NCBI RefSeq assembly: GCF_028583425.1 | Contig: NC_072801.1 | Coordinates: 59,349,766-59,413,765 of the forward strand | Source of the DNA: Eublepharis macularius | Taxonomy: Eukaryota; Chordata; Lepidosauria; Squamata; Eublepharidae | Length of the DNA stretch: 64,000 bases | Direction of reading: 5' to 3' | Shown here: piece by piece, positions 33,518 to 47,221 of the stretch | Layout: the number at the start of each line of letters is the position of its first letter | Position numbering within the stretch: position 1 is the stretch's first letter | The notes under the pieces: generated by a model | Database searches by the model: none | What the model was told of the DNA's origin: nothing | What the model saw: the letters and a program-made list of their open reading frames with translations, nothing else | Made by a program: the position numbers and the translations under genes

Positions 33518-36500
33518 GTAAGGCATCAAAACAAGCGGATGCCCTCATGATGGCAGCTGGGGACAGATAAGCTCTATGTCCCACTTTCTGGCTTTTTCAC
33601 CCACCTTGTGCCCAGAAGTATTCACACTCAGCCTTATTTGTAAAGCATTTTTGAGGTAATTTTTACCACAGATTGTCAAGCAGGAAAAATTACCTCTCAC
33701 ATACAGAGAGTTGGACCACCAAGGAAGACTCTGCAGAGGAACACAATGGCAGTCACCTCTGCTTCTCACTTACCTTGAAGGGCTTACCGGGGCTGCCATA
33801 AGTTGGTTGCAATTTGAGGACCCTGAGCCTGCGAAAGCGGGGAGGGCGGAATATAAATACAATAAATTAAATTAAATTAAATTAATTAAATCAAATTAAT
33901 ATGTACATAGCAAGTTGCATAATACAGAGACATCTGCACTGCTATAGCCAAGGCTATGTGAATTTTGTTCTCTAATAAAATAAAATAAAATAAAAATACC
34001 AGAATTCTACAGAAGTTGTGCAAATAAGTCCACAAAAGATATTAGCCCACAGGCATTTTTAAAAGCCTTCCAATCCTCATGTACATTGTTAATTTTCTGT
34101 GACATTATCCTGGGGTGGGGGAATTGTGTCTCAGCTAACCACCCAACTGCGCCTTGGCTTAGAAAAGCCTCCGTGCCTAGTCACCTGCAGATGATTTTTT
34201 AAAAATTCACCTCTGGTGATTAGGCAAATGTCTACATACAGGAGTGCTGTGCAGCTTGGTATATTATTTAATTATTAGTTATAAAAGGTTTCTACCTTGT
34301 AGCTTATATCCAAATATGATACAACAAAGAAATATAAAAGCATGCTTTAAAACAGAACTTGTTAAGAACCATAGGGAATCATAAACAGCTAAAACAGCAG
34401 CAAAGAGGGAGCAGCTAGAAATAAGCCATTCCATATTCCTCAAAAGATTGGGATTTAAATAGGCTTAGCCTGTGACCTCAAAAGCAGAGCTGGTACCAGT
34501 CCAATGTGTTTGTATTCCAAAACTGAGGTGCCACCACAGAAGAGCCCCTCCTCCCAAAAAAAGTTCCTGGAGCAGAGCTGAACTAATGATTTCAACAAGT
34601 GAGTAGGAGTATATGGATGGTGGTCCTTTAGATAAAGATAAATTAAAATATTGACTATACAGTGTAGCTGGGATCTCATCTAAAGTTGTCCTAATAGCAG
34701 GAGGAGGTAGAGGGGGGAAAGAAGACACAACGCCCCATTGATCCACAACTTTCTGATATTTTTTTAGAGTGCTGCAACTTTTGACCTTTATTCTTTTGTT
34801 TCTCACAGCCACACACAACCCGGCCTATCCCAAAGGTACACACTTTTGGAAAGAGGGCAGATTCCATCAAGAGAGATCCTAATATGCCTGTCATCATGCG
34901 GGGATGGCTTTATAAAAAGGTAAATGATGGTGAGAAATGAAGAGCATCCCTTAGCTTGAAGGACGAGGCACCAAGGGTCAGGGAGGGTTCCTTCGTGGGA
35001 AGTAGGACTTGGCGTCTTTTGCGACATCAGGTTTTTAAAGATTTGGGTCTGGGTTTCCCCCAGACCTAACTCAGGTTTCCACAGCCATGCAGCAGTGAAA
35101 AAGTAAACGGCTGTTAAAAAATAAAAGAGAGCCCAAATGGCCTCAGAATGCCTCTGCCGGGGAGGAGGGGCTGCTCCTTCCCTCCTCAAGCCATTTCCAT
35201 GTCACAATAGCAGGAGAGGAGCCCCCCCCACACCCTTTTTACTGCTCCACGTGCACAGAATGCTCTATGTGGAGCAGAAAAAAACAGGGGGGGAAACCTT
35301 CCTCCCCTGCTATTTTGACATGGGGAAATGGCTTGAGGAAGGGGGGAGGAGCCCCTGCTGAGGCATTCTTAGGCCATTTAGGGTCTCTTTTATTTCCCCC
35401 CAAAGCTGCTGTGTAGCTGCAGGGAACCTGAGTTGGGTCTGAGGAACCCAGCTCTTTAAAAAACCTGCCCATCTAGCTTGGCTCTTAGACATCCTGTTTT
35501 TGTGTACTTCAGCTGTTGCTTTACAGCCACTTTGCAGCACAGTGAGCCAGCAGAGGCAGGTGGCTTGCAGTTTCAGCCAGTTTTGTTCCAGTCATCTCAG
35601 GAATATGTGCTAAATGATGCTGGGCATAGCTAAATGTTGGTTTTTCCTGGATCCTGAAGATACTTTTTTGCCTAACAAGTATTTTATAAAGCACATACGT
35701 ATTAATTTTTGTGCTGTTCTCAGTGTTCAATGCTAGATAGTGGCATGTATCCAGGTGAGGCTGCCAAAACCTCCTGCCCAGTAGCTCCCAACTGCTGCCG
35801 CTGCTTTAGTAGGGCAGTGAGGGGGAAATGCTGCAAAACCCACCAGTGCTACAACACTGTGATGTCAGTTCTGGTGGGATCCTGGAGGTGATGTGTTGTC
35901 AGGGAGACACTCTAGGATTCCACTGAAACACTATGGTAAAACCATAGAGTTTGAGCAGAATCTTAGAATGCCACCCTGACACAATTACAGCACTTCCATT
36001 TTCACACCAGAAGTAATATCACACTGTCTGAATGATGGTGTTTTGCATATCCCTGTCCTTCCAAGCCTCTTGCCAGTTCACATTGGTTGGCTGGAAACCC
36101 TAATCCAGCCACACAATCTGAAGAGTCCCTCCCTCTGCAGACTGTGGTGTTCCTGAGGGTCCACTGACCTCCTGGAACAAAATTCGGGTGATTTAATGGG
36201 CTGTAGCAGAAGGGGAGAATCAGAAAAGTCCTGCTCTGTCTTATCTGTGAATGGTTGGATACTTGCTGGTATGCACAAGGGGAACTGGAGGAAGGGAGGA
36301 CTCTTGTGGTCTGGTGGGTAGGAGTAGATTGGGGGCTGGGAGCCAGGTCTCCTGTTTCCCTTTGCACATGCAAAGTCCTCTTTTGCCATAATTTTTATGT
36401 TGGTTTTTCCCCCCAGGACAGTTCTGGACTTAAACTCTGGAAACGGCGTTGGTTTGTCCTTTCTAATTACTGCCTCTTCTATTATCGAGGTAATTTAGGA

Positions 36501-39500
36501 CCACCACCCCTTGTGGTTCCTTTTCAGGCTTCTCATAAAAAGATGCACTATAAGGAAGAAATAAAATTTGTAGTGCTCTAGGATTCTTGCTTTTTTCTAG
36601 AGGGAGGGTTTTCAAATATCAGATTTAACAATGGCCGTCGTCACACGGACATCTCTTCCGTTAAATTTACAGCATATAGCGTCCTACCTGTTATCGGCAC
36701 AGTAACGTTTCTTTGGGTCACCTAACGGCTCTTCGCGCCGCCAGCTGTCCACACCGAAGCGCTCTGTTCTGTTCTCTCTAACCACGCAGAAGCAGCTCCT
36801 CCCCCCTTTTATTTTTTTTTTATTCTGGCGTTTAATTCCGCTATAACGGAATAACTGCATAGAAACATTCTGATAGAGCAAAACATTACGACCCTTTTGT
36901 TTTCCCAACTTTGAAATTATATAAATAGCCCGTTGCCCGCAGAAAACTCCCTGTCTGACGTGATCCCCATCGCTGAAGACTCTGCCATGGCAATTGAGTC
37001 ATTTTTACTTCAGCAGAAAGTTCACATTGTGTTATGTCGTTATGGCGTTATAAGGACATAATAAAATAAAAAAAGGGGAGTCGCAGGAAGAAATGGATTC
37101 TGGGATTGAAGGGAGGGCATAGGACGTTGAGAGGCGAAATACATCGATGTGAGGCATTCACACTGAGGCACAAAATAGCGCGACTATCAAGCACAAAGCA
37201 GAAGAGAGAAAATCGCTACAGTGTTGGAATAAGGTGGGTGTTTGCCGGGAAATAGCGCCATTTTAGCGCTAAATAAAGGCCCGTGTGACGACGGCCAATG
37301 AAGCCTGAGTGAGGTATTTTACTTCTGTGGACAGTTTCAGTCTTTCCTTTTTGAGGTAACATTCCCTGGAGTGTGGAAGAAACGGAAAAAAGCTGCCCTA
37401 GGGGGCTAATTCTCTTTAGACACACACCAAGATAAGGAATCACATTTAAAGAATGCCTGTCTTAGGCTTCAGTTTAGAGAGCTTTATTGCTAGGTTCAGA
37501 AGCAGGGAGGAGCCAAGGACAGCAATACCTACGCAATCCAGGGTCAGTGGTCAAGGCTGACTAATCCAAGGAAGAAGGCCAAGACAACTAGCACCAGGGC
37601 TGCCACCAACCGCAGCCCAGGTAATTTCTGGGGTGGTGGTGCCTGTGGAGGGGAGAATTTGCAGAAGGATTTCATCTAGAATCTATGGCATACCATAGAG
37701 TTTGCCCTCTGAAGGCTGAAGCTGCCATTTTCTCCAGAGGAACTAATGTTTGTAGCCTGGAGATCAGTTATAATTTTGGAACAACACTAAGCCCTACTTG
37801 GAAGCTGGCAATTCTAAATACTGGGCCTATCCACACGGTTGCCACCTGACGAGGAGAAAAACTGTCCCATTGATAGAAGCTTAATGTGTGGAAACAGGCA
37901 GCTGAAACATTTCATGGCATGGAAATGAATAACATCAACTAGTACACAACATCCTATTAAGCCTCTGTTAAAGGGACAGGGCATTTTTCTTTCTTGTTGG
38001 TAACCCTAGGCCTTGTACTGCCTTAGAAACTGATCTTTCTGTGCCCTTTGGTGGCTGAAGAGGGCCGTAGTATGATGTGTGAGCACAGACAGCCCTAATA
38101 GCCGGGTTCTGGCCTCAAATGTAGATTCAACACCCTCTATTGCTGTTTTTGGAGGATGCTACGGGAAGGAGCACTGGCAGAGAGCACTGAGTTAATTTCT
38201 GTACACTTTGGGTGCGATACGTGTTTTCCAGACAGCCGAGAAGAGATGGTCTTGGGCAGCATCCCTCTCCCTAGCTATGAGATTCGGACAGCGTTCTCCA
38301 AGGAGAAAAAGAACAGGCGCTTTGTGTTCAAGGTCAGTCATTGTTTCTGGTATCTCTGCTCATGCTGTAGTTAGGCTAGGGTTGCCAGCCTCCAGGTGGT
38401 AACAGGAGAACTCCTGGAATTATAACTAATCTACAAAGGACAAAGATCAGTTCCCCTGGAGAAAATGGCTGCTTTGGAGGGTGGACTTCATAGCATTGTT
38501 CTCCCCCTCCCCAAACCCTTCCATCCCCAAAATCTCCTGGAATTTCCAGCCTGGAGTTGCCAACCCTAAGTTAGGCCCATCCCCAGGTCTCATCTGGAGG
38601 CAAGTAAGCAGCTGCTTTGCTGAAGCTCAGGGCCAAGGCCTGGGTGAGTGACAGGAGGAAAGCAAATGCAGTAAAAATAATAAAGAGAAGAAATGGATGT
38701 TACTGGATTAAGGCATACTGAGACCCTAAACTATGTCAAGTTTAAGATGCTCTGTTGTGTTACTTTTTAAAAAATGTAAATTGGTTTTTTTTTTCTATTT
38801 AGAGCCTCCTCATAATTGGAGACCTTAAATTGTAGAGTACTTAGTTTGTGCATAAATCCAGCTCTGACTGTGGGAAGTTTTAGCCATGTGTCATTTTACA
38901 GTGAATCCCAAACAGAGTTCCTCCAGTCTAAGCCCGCTGATTTCAATGCACTTAAACTGGAGTAATTCTGTTTCGGATTCACTGCCAGTCTTATAGTCTA
39001 TCTTTGTTGAGCCAATGAGGCCACTGTATCATCCCTGTTCACATGTTACAGTAAACACAGATACATCCTGCATCTATCTACATACATCTCTTTGTAAGAA
39101 AGACCCAACACGTGTTCACTTTACAAATAAAACCAGGGACCAGTACCTGGATAAATGTACAAGATTTGAGTACAGTAGCACCTTTAAGACCAACAAGATT
39201 TTCCATGAGTCAAAGCTCCCTTCATCAGATACAAGTAGAAATAGAGATCCCTGAACCTTTATATCCCGGTCAAAAAGCAGGAGGGGTGTTGCAAAAAAAA
39301 AGCATCAGGATGCTAAAGTACAATGCAGTTTCATGGTGTTGCGAAGAAGGATGTCAGGAGGATGCACATAAATGTGGGGTTTCAATCACGTTTAGCTGTA
39401 CATGCGTTGAATGTAACATGAGAATTACTCAGTACACATAAAGAAAAAAATAAAACATATACAGTACATGGATTGTATGTACGTTCGCTATAACTTGTGA

Positions 39501-42500
39501 ACAGGGCTAATGTGTCCGTTCTTCAGGCTTTGTTAACCAGTTATTGTATCTCTACTGCCCCCTTGAGGATATTGAGGCTATAGCCAGTACCTATTTTTTG
39601 CACCTTTTCCAGGCGGAACATCCTGGCATGAGAACCTATTATTTCAGCGCTGAAACTCAGTTGGACATGAATAGCTGGATCTGGGCCATGAAACAATCGG
39701 CTGCAGCTGAGTGCGACTATGGAAACTAGTAAGGGGGGGGGGTGAGGATGTGTACATACCAGACTATACAAAGCTCCAGAGTTTAGTGATGGGGCGAGAG
39801 CTCAGAGTGGTTGCAGAGACAGGAAGCCAGGTCTCTGGGATTCTGCAGCTGTTTAATGAATGAGAGGGAGGGACTAGGAAGTGGGATCGGTCCGGAAGGA
39901 CAACTTGGGATCTGATCTATTATTTCTTATAGTTTATAAAGAAATCGAGCTATTAAGATAATCAGCCTCTACACAGTCCTGTATGAATGTTCAAAGTACT
40001 CTACACTTCCTCTCTGTAACCCTTACAACAGCCTTGTATGGTATTGTCATCATCTGTATATTACAGATGGAGAAGCTGAGACAGTGTGGCATGCCTAAGG
40101 CCTCCCATTGGGTTTGTGGTCAGATTTGAACCAGGAAACCTTCCACGTCATAGCTCTTTTTCTTAACTGCTTCAAGATCTTGGAGGGTTATTTTTCTGAG
40201 AGACAGAGACATTGGGATACAGTGTGCTTACTGTAAAGGTGGTTGGGAACCAGGATTCCTGGGTTACATTAGGGACAGGAGGATTTGAGTCCAGTGGCAC
40301 CTTAGACACCAACAAGATTTTCAAGGTATAAGCTTTGAGGTTTGACTCTTGAAAGTTTGTACCTGAAAATTTTGTTGGTCTCTAAGGTACCAGTGGACTT
40401 AAATTCTGCTGTCCTACTGCAGACTAACATGGCGACCAGCCAGAAACTATGATTACGGACAGAGAGTGAGTGTCAAGATTCATGTGGCTTGAGAGAGTGG
40501 GCAGCATTTTATACTGTGCGACACTTGCATGGAAACTTGGCTCCTAAACTGACTGATATTTCTGACTGATATTCTCTTCTCCTTCCATTCAGCAATAGGA
40601 GTCTCCATAACCAGTCCGTGTCTGCCCACACCAGCTATGAGGACTGCACACTCACCCAGAATGACTTTGCCAAAAGTGCCGAATCCTTAGAAATTGCCCG
40701 TATATCAGAGACACAGGACGCAGAGGCCTCTTCACTTGAAAACATCCAGGTCGGTCAGAAAGAATCTCCGTGCCCTGGCAGGGCTTCCTTATCTGCCTCA
40801 TTCAATGGGGGATACCTTCAAGAAAGAATAGAGCAACCAGATCTAAGGTAAGATTTTCCCACAGAAGGCGTAAAGGATAATGGAAGGGTGGGTCAATGGT
40901 GACCCTTTGGCTCCTAGTAAAAAGGGTACAGTTGAGGTGATACAGAATTTTTTCCACTATTAACCCTTTCCTATGTGGTTCCATTGGCAGCTCCCTCTCT
41001 TCCCAGACGGATGGATGTGCCTCGCCCCTTATCCACACAAAGTTTTCCATACGGCCACGGTCCCCACCGCCTCACCCCTCTGAAAATCCCTCGCCTACCT
41101 CTTCTTTTCGGACCCTTCAGCCTTCCCCTCTGCTTTCTATTCGCTCCTCGCGTTCCTACTCTCTCCCCTTGACTCCGGTGGAATCTCCTCTGATACCAGA
41201 CGCTCGTTCGTCACCCCCTCGGGCCCGCCGGAAACCCCCACGATCTGCAGCCGCACAGGCTGCATCGTGCGACGACCTGTCCGCTATGACTGCTCACAGG
41301 GCTCTCGCACGCCCCAACACGCCCATGGGGAGGGTAGACATTGCTCCCAGCGAGGGCCTCCCCCACAACCCCTATGCTGTTCTGTCACCTAGCACCAGGG
41401 GGCACGCTCTCACTCCTGCCGACCGGTACGACGTGTTCCCTTCCTCTGAAGATCCCTATTGCCGGCGATACACTCGAAGTCCTCATCCCAGCAGAGCCCG
41501 GCCTGTGGGTGAGGAAGGCCTAACACCCTCCTTAGGGAGACAGCAACAGAGCAGAGTAAGTAGAGGCCACAGCGGCCTGGGCTTTGGTGCTTGTCCTCTT
41601 TTGACCCCTGCATTAACCTTTCCCTTCTTCCCAGTTTGCAGACCGTGGTTACATCTCACCATCCAGTGGAACATCTCGAACTTTGGTCATGTCTCGGCTT
41701 CATGGCCGATTGGTGAGTATCAGGTGCCCGTGTGTGTTCACATGGCTACCTCTGTTTTCTCGATAGTCTTTCTTCCTCCTTCACCTTGCTCATCCTCCTG
41801 TGTGTGTCTTGCAAAGCCTAAAATGTTATAGTTCAATCCTGAGTAGAGTAACACCCTTAAATTAAATGGGTTCAAAGGGCATTCAGAATGCCAGCTAGAA
41901 GGTCTCTCTTCTTGCTTAAGTCAGGACTGTGTGTATTCTGCGCTTTTAAAAAATTCAAAGTTTTGAGGCCTCGATGGGAGAGATTTGGGTTAACAATGAC
42001 TTAAAGAAGCTCCAGGCCTGTGATGAGCCCTATTCTCCAAATTAACTTAATTATGCCAATCAATTAAACGTTTCATAGATCCAGTGCATCTGACGAAGAG
42101 AGCTGTGGCTCTCAAAAGCTTATGCTACAATAAAGTTGGTTAGTCTTAAAGGTGCTACTGGACTCTTTACTAAGTAAATGTTTGTATCATTTATCTTGCT
42201 GTTCTTTGTTTGCACAATTCCGATTTTGCAAGCCATGAGAAGAGGAAAGGCTGTGGCTCTGACGCTCTTCCCCCAAACACTCGAAACTTTGTCTAGCCAC
42301 CCTTGTGGCTTCTGAAATTGCAGAGGGCTTTGCCAGTAGGCTTTCAAACATATCTTTGCAACCCTAAGAGCTCGAAATTGAGATTTTTCAGAAAGTTGCA
42401 CAGTGTGACCAATGTCATGTTCTGCAAGTTTTCTGGAATTCTGTGGAGTTGTGGTGCACATGTGCAGCCCTACTCATCACCCTTCTGTGGCTATGCTACT

Positions 42501-45500
42501 TAACACTGTCTTCCCTTTCCCTGCAGATCTCCCCCCATTCGGCTTCATCCAGCTACCTTCACCTGCCGCCCCTGCCCCCACTTCCCAACAGGTCCAATCC
42601 TGGGAAAAGGACCATGGTACGTGATTTTGTGCTTGCCTGGCTCTCAGATCCTGGGTCAGAGCAATTACTTAGTTTAACAAACAAAAAAACACGCTGATGA
42701 ATAGTATGAGTGTTACACAATGAACGAATCTGTCCGATCACCATGTACAGTCATTTTGAAAAGAAAACCCGTTGATTTTTTAATGATGCATCCTAAATGC
42801 TATCCTAAGCATGTGCAGGAGAAAAATATTTGCCAGCTGTTTTTGTGCTACATTTGAATTAATTTTTTAAATCTTCTGCTCGATTAAATCGGGGGCACTT
42901 TGGACAGGCTTTCAGTCCAGCTGGCTGATTAATCAACTGAACTTTTGCAGCCTGCATAATAATATTGCTAATAATACTAATGATACTAATAATTCGTTAT
43001 TCTTTAATACTTTAATTAGTTGAACAATAGGTCTAGGCGCTGCATTCTGCTTTCAGGAAAGATAATCCCTTTGCAGTGAAATTTCCAGGCAAAATAATAC
43101 CGATGGCACCAAGTGAAGGAAAGGAATCATTACATTCATTAGCAAGTGACACCAGCCTCTGTGTTTAGACTAAAGGACTCTACCAGTGAAATCCTAAACA
43201 GAGTTATTCCAGTCTAAACCCACTGATTTCAGTGGGCTTAGATTGGAGTACCTCTGCTTAGGATTTCACTATAAAACATTTCAGTTTGCCCCAGTGAAGC
43301 ACCATTCAAAAGGCCATGGTCTACGTGGTCTACGGTCTTACTAATAACGTTTAGCCTTTCACATGCCTTATCTCAGTACTCCTTGCATGGTGGCTCATCG
43401 TTATGAATATGGCAACATGGGAGACAGAGCTGAAAGAATTTCAGTTTGTCTACTGAGTTCATGTCCACAGTAAAACTTGAACTTTCCATAGCCATGATAC
43501 TCTGTCTCCTCTCCTGGAGTTTAATTTAGCAAAACTTGCTTGCTGGCTTTAGAATTAGTACTTTGGGACTGGACTGCTTTGCAATGCAACTGGTCATCAC
43601 ATGTTTGAATGCTTCGCTACCCATGGAAAACTAGCAGCTCATGGAAAGGTGTTTCAGCTGCCTGAGGTGCTAGTCTTTTCCTTGCAGGGAGTTGGAATGG
43701 TTTTTTTTTAAGGCATGGGAGGAGCACGTGATCTCCTCTTCTGGCATGCATTCTGAAATGGTTCTGTTTCTGTTTTCTAAACGTGTAGATTGCTCTGACT
43801 TTTATGCTGCAGGATACAAAATCTTCCCTAAGGGACAATGCGGAGCTTTGGAGAATTGTTCTTCCTATTGGTTTCATGCTTCTGTCAACCACTTTCCTGT
43901 CTTTCTAGTGCCGAACTCTGGTGCGGGAGAGGAGTATCCATAATGCTAGCGGACAGCAATTCGAAAATGACACTGATGTAAGCATCTTGTGCTGCTGTTT
44001 TGTTTATTGGAGGAAGGGAGGAACAGCCGGACCTGCTCTGGTGCCACCCAGAGTACTTTGACCTGCAGAAATTAGAAGATGAAACCAGTAAAAGAAAGCG
44101 GCAAGCCTGTTCTTACTTCCGTGGCTCACATAGAGCCACGTGTGGTGGGGAGAGTCAGCGTGCTGTAGTGTTTACAGTGCTGGCTTAGGATCTGGGAGAC
44201 CCCACTCGGCCCTCCCACCCTAACCTAGCATAGGAGAACGAAGGAAGCTGCTTTGGGTCCCCACTGGGGAGAAAGGCAGGGGATAAATGCAGTCAATAAA
44301 GAAGCAAGCAAACACAGGGCATCAGTGACTTGATGGTTACAGCCTGGCTCTGGAGGGTTAGTGAAGTCACCAAGGAGAAAACACATTCGGGCGTGTGCGG
44401 GTGGTATGGCTCTCTCATAGGCTAGCGACTCCAGGGGGCAGATGCTGCTCCTCCCTTTGACTACCAGATGCTGGAGGCCAGCAAAAAGGGAAGCCTGCCA
44501 ACTTCCCAGGGTCATCTTGTGGACCGCTGTTGGAGACATAGGTTAGAGGCCTAACAGCACCAATTATTTCTTTAGTACGTTTTTTAAAAAAAATTCCACC
44601 CTTCCTCTTGGGAGCTCAGGGTGGTATGCATGGTTTCCCCCTCCTCCAGTTTATCTTCACAACAATCCTCTAACATAGGCCGGGCTGAGAAAGAATGAAT
44701 GACCAAGGTCAGGAGCATCACGGCTGAGTGGGAATTTGAACCCAGGTCAACAGGTGATTTCCCAAGTGTGATGAACCTAAGCCAAAGCCCCTGAGAGGGC
44801 TTTTTGAGCCAATGTAAAGCCGCCATCCCCCAGTGCCCTTCATGCCCCACGAGAAAGGGGGAAAGCTGCCTCAGGATCTTAGTTTTAGGTGGGTAGCCAT
44901 GTTGTAGTAGAAGAGCAAGATTTGGGTAAAGTAGCACCAACTAGATTTCCAGGGTTTTAGCTCTGACTCTTGAAAGCTCATACTCTGGAAATCTACTTGG
45001 TCTTTAAGGTGCTACTCAGGGGTCATTTCATAGAAAAAGAGCTGGAGGAACTCATTAGCATATCTCATTAGCATAACTGATTTGCATATGCCACGCCCCT
45101 TGACATCACCAGAAGTTTGTTATTAGCATAACTGATTTGCATATGCCAACACGCCCCCCCCCGATACCTCCTATCCTGGCTGCTTTGGACCCAATCCTGG
45201 CCATTCAGGGCCGAAATTGGGCCCAAAATGGCAAAAAGGGACTGAAAATGGCCGAATAGGGGCCTAAAATGGTCAGGATCGGGTCACTGCTGAGTGGGAG
45301 AGTGATCCACCACCTGTCAGAGGCCCGATCCGGGCTGTTTTGGCCCCAATCCAGACTGAAACAGGCCCAAAATGGCCGAGAGTCAGGTGGGCAGGGCCAC
45401 CTAACATGTGACCTCTTTGGGGAACTGCTGGAACTGCGTTCCTGCGCGTTCCCCCTCGAAATGAGCCCTGGTGCTACTGGAGCTGAATCTTCCCTAGGAT

Positions 45501-47159
45501 CTTAGGCGATTGGCATGCCTTCCTGGCCGCCCCAGACCAGAACTTAGGTGCTAGATCAAATATTATAAAGCCTCTGTAATTACGATCCGGACTTGCCCGA
45601 GGAAGTGCAGAGGGCATATTTGCTTTCTGTCTTCCACTGAGCATAAAAACCATATTATTTTAAAGGTCCTTTTTTGCGGAGAATAATGAAATGTCGTAGT
45701 AGATCATTTGTTTTGATATTGCTTGAATGTGGTGCTACTGGTGTTGCAATTTAAATGCTTTAAATAAAAATAAATAAATAATGATACCCAACTCTGCCTC
45801 AAACCTCCTCAAAACACCTCCCCAGACCCTTATTAGACAGGGTCCAAAGGAGGGTATCTCTTGCTTGACTGCAAAGATCTTAGGGCCAAGCTAGACATGC
45901 AGGCTTTTAAAGAGCTGGGTCTGGGTTCCCCAACTCAGGTTTCCACAGCCATACAGCAGTCAAAAAGAAAATGGCTGTTTAAAAATAAAAGAGAGCTCAA
46001 ATGGTCTCAGAAAGCCTCCATAGGTGAAGGAGGGGCTCCTCCTTCCCCCCTCAAGCGATTTTCCCATGTCACAATAGCACAGGAGGCATCCCCCCCTTTG
46101 TATTATTCATAAGGCTGACTAAGCTTTAGTCTGGAGGCCCCGCAGGGACTAGGGGCCTGTCATTTTTTTTTTTTTGCTGAAGCACTGTTATCTGTGCCCT
46201 GTGTCTCAAATGGTTAAAGGCACTTTGCACTCTGTGAATAGAATTCTTCAAGAGACCCTCAAAATGGATATAGGGCTATGTACTGAGGTCTAGTACCTAC
46301 CATACCAGGGTCAGGCTGTCAGCTGTAGTGGGGTGAAAGATTGAAGTGCTTGAGGGGTCCTGAAATACCTGAAAGCCTAGGATTAATACGTCTCCCCCCC
46401 CCCGGTGTTTACTGCTCCACATGCACAGAATACTCCACACAGAGCAGAAAAATGGGGGGGGGGAGTCTCTCCCCTGCTATTTTGACAGGGAGAACTGGCT
46501 TGAGGGAAAGGAGGAGCCCCTCCCCCCCTTGGAGTAGAGTTGCCACCTCTGAGTTGGAAAGTTCCTGGAGATTTTGGAGGTGGAGGCTGGAGAAGATGGG
46601 GTTTGGGGAGGGGAGGGACCTTATTAGGGTATATTTCCATAGAGTCCACCTTCCACAGTAGCCATTTTTTCCAGGGGAACTGATCTTTTTGGTTTAGAGA
46701 TCAGTTGTAATTCCGGGAGATCTTCAGCCACCACCTGGAGGCTGGCAACCCTACCTCAGAGGCATTCTGAGACCATTAAGGGGCTTCTTTATTTTAAGCA
46801 GCTACTCCTTAAAGCTGCTTTGTAGCTGTACGGAACTTGAGTTGGGTCTGGGGAACTCAGAGCCAAACTACACGTGTCGCCTGACACAGGTTGGACACAT
46901 GTCAGCTTCCCTCAAGTTTTGATGGGAAACGTAGGCATCCTGGTCTTGCAGCTGTAATGGAGAGCCAAGCTGTAAAACCAGGATGCCTACATTTCCCATC
47001 AAAACTTGAGGTCAGCTGACAAGTGTCCAACCTGTGTAATGCGTCACTTGTAGCTTGGCTCTCAGACCCAACTCTTTAAAACTTGCACGTCTAGCTTGGT
47101 CCTAAGAAAGCTGAAGGAGTCTATGCCATAGTGCCCTCTGATGGTTCCTCATAGAATTA

Positions 47160-47221
<62 letters not shown>

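Larger units (their letters stand above)
45889..47104. mobile_element. Family L foldback element, copy 2, broken by nested insertions
   Basis: The left end GGGCCAAGCTAGACATGCAG matches the right end CACGTCTAGCTTGGTCC inverted. Inside are a family A copy (46541-46754), a family F copy (46860-47061) and an unassigned segment around 46110-46395. Confidence 0.75.
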
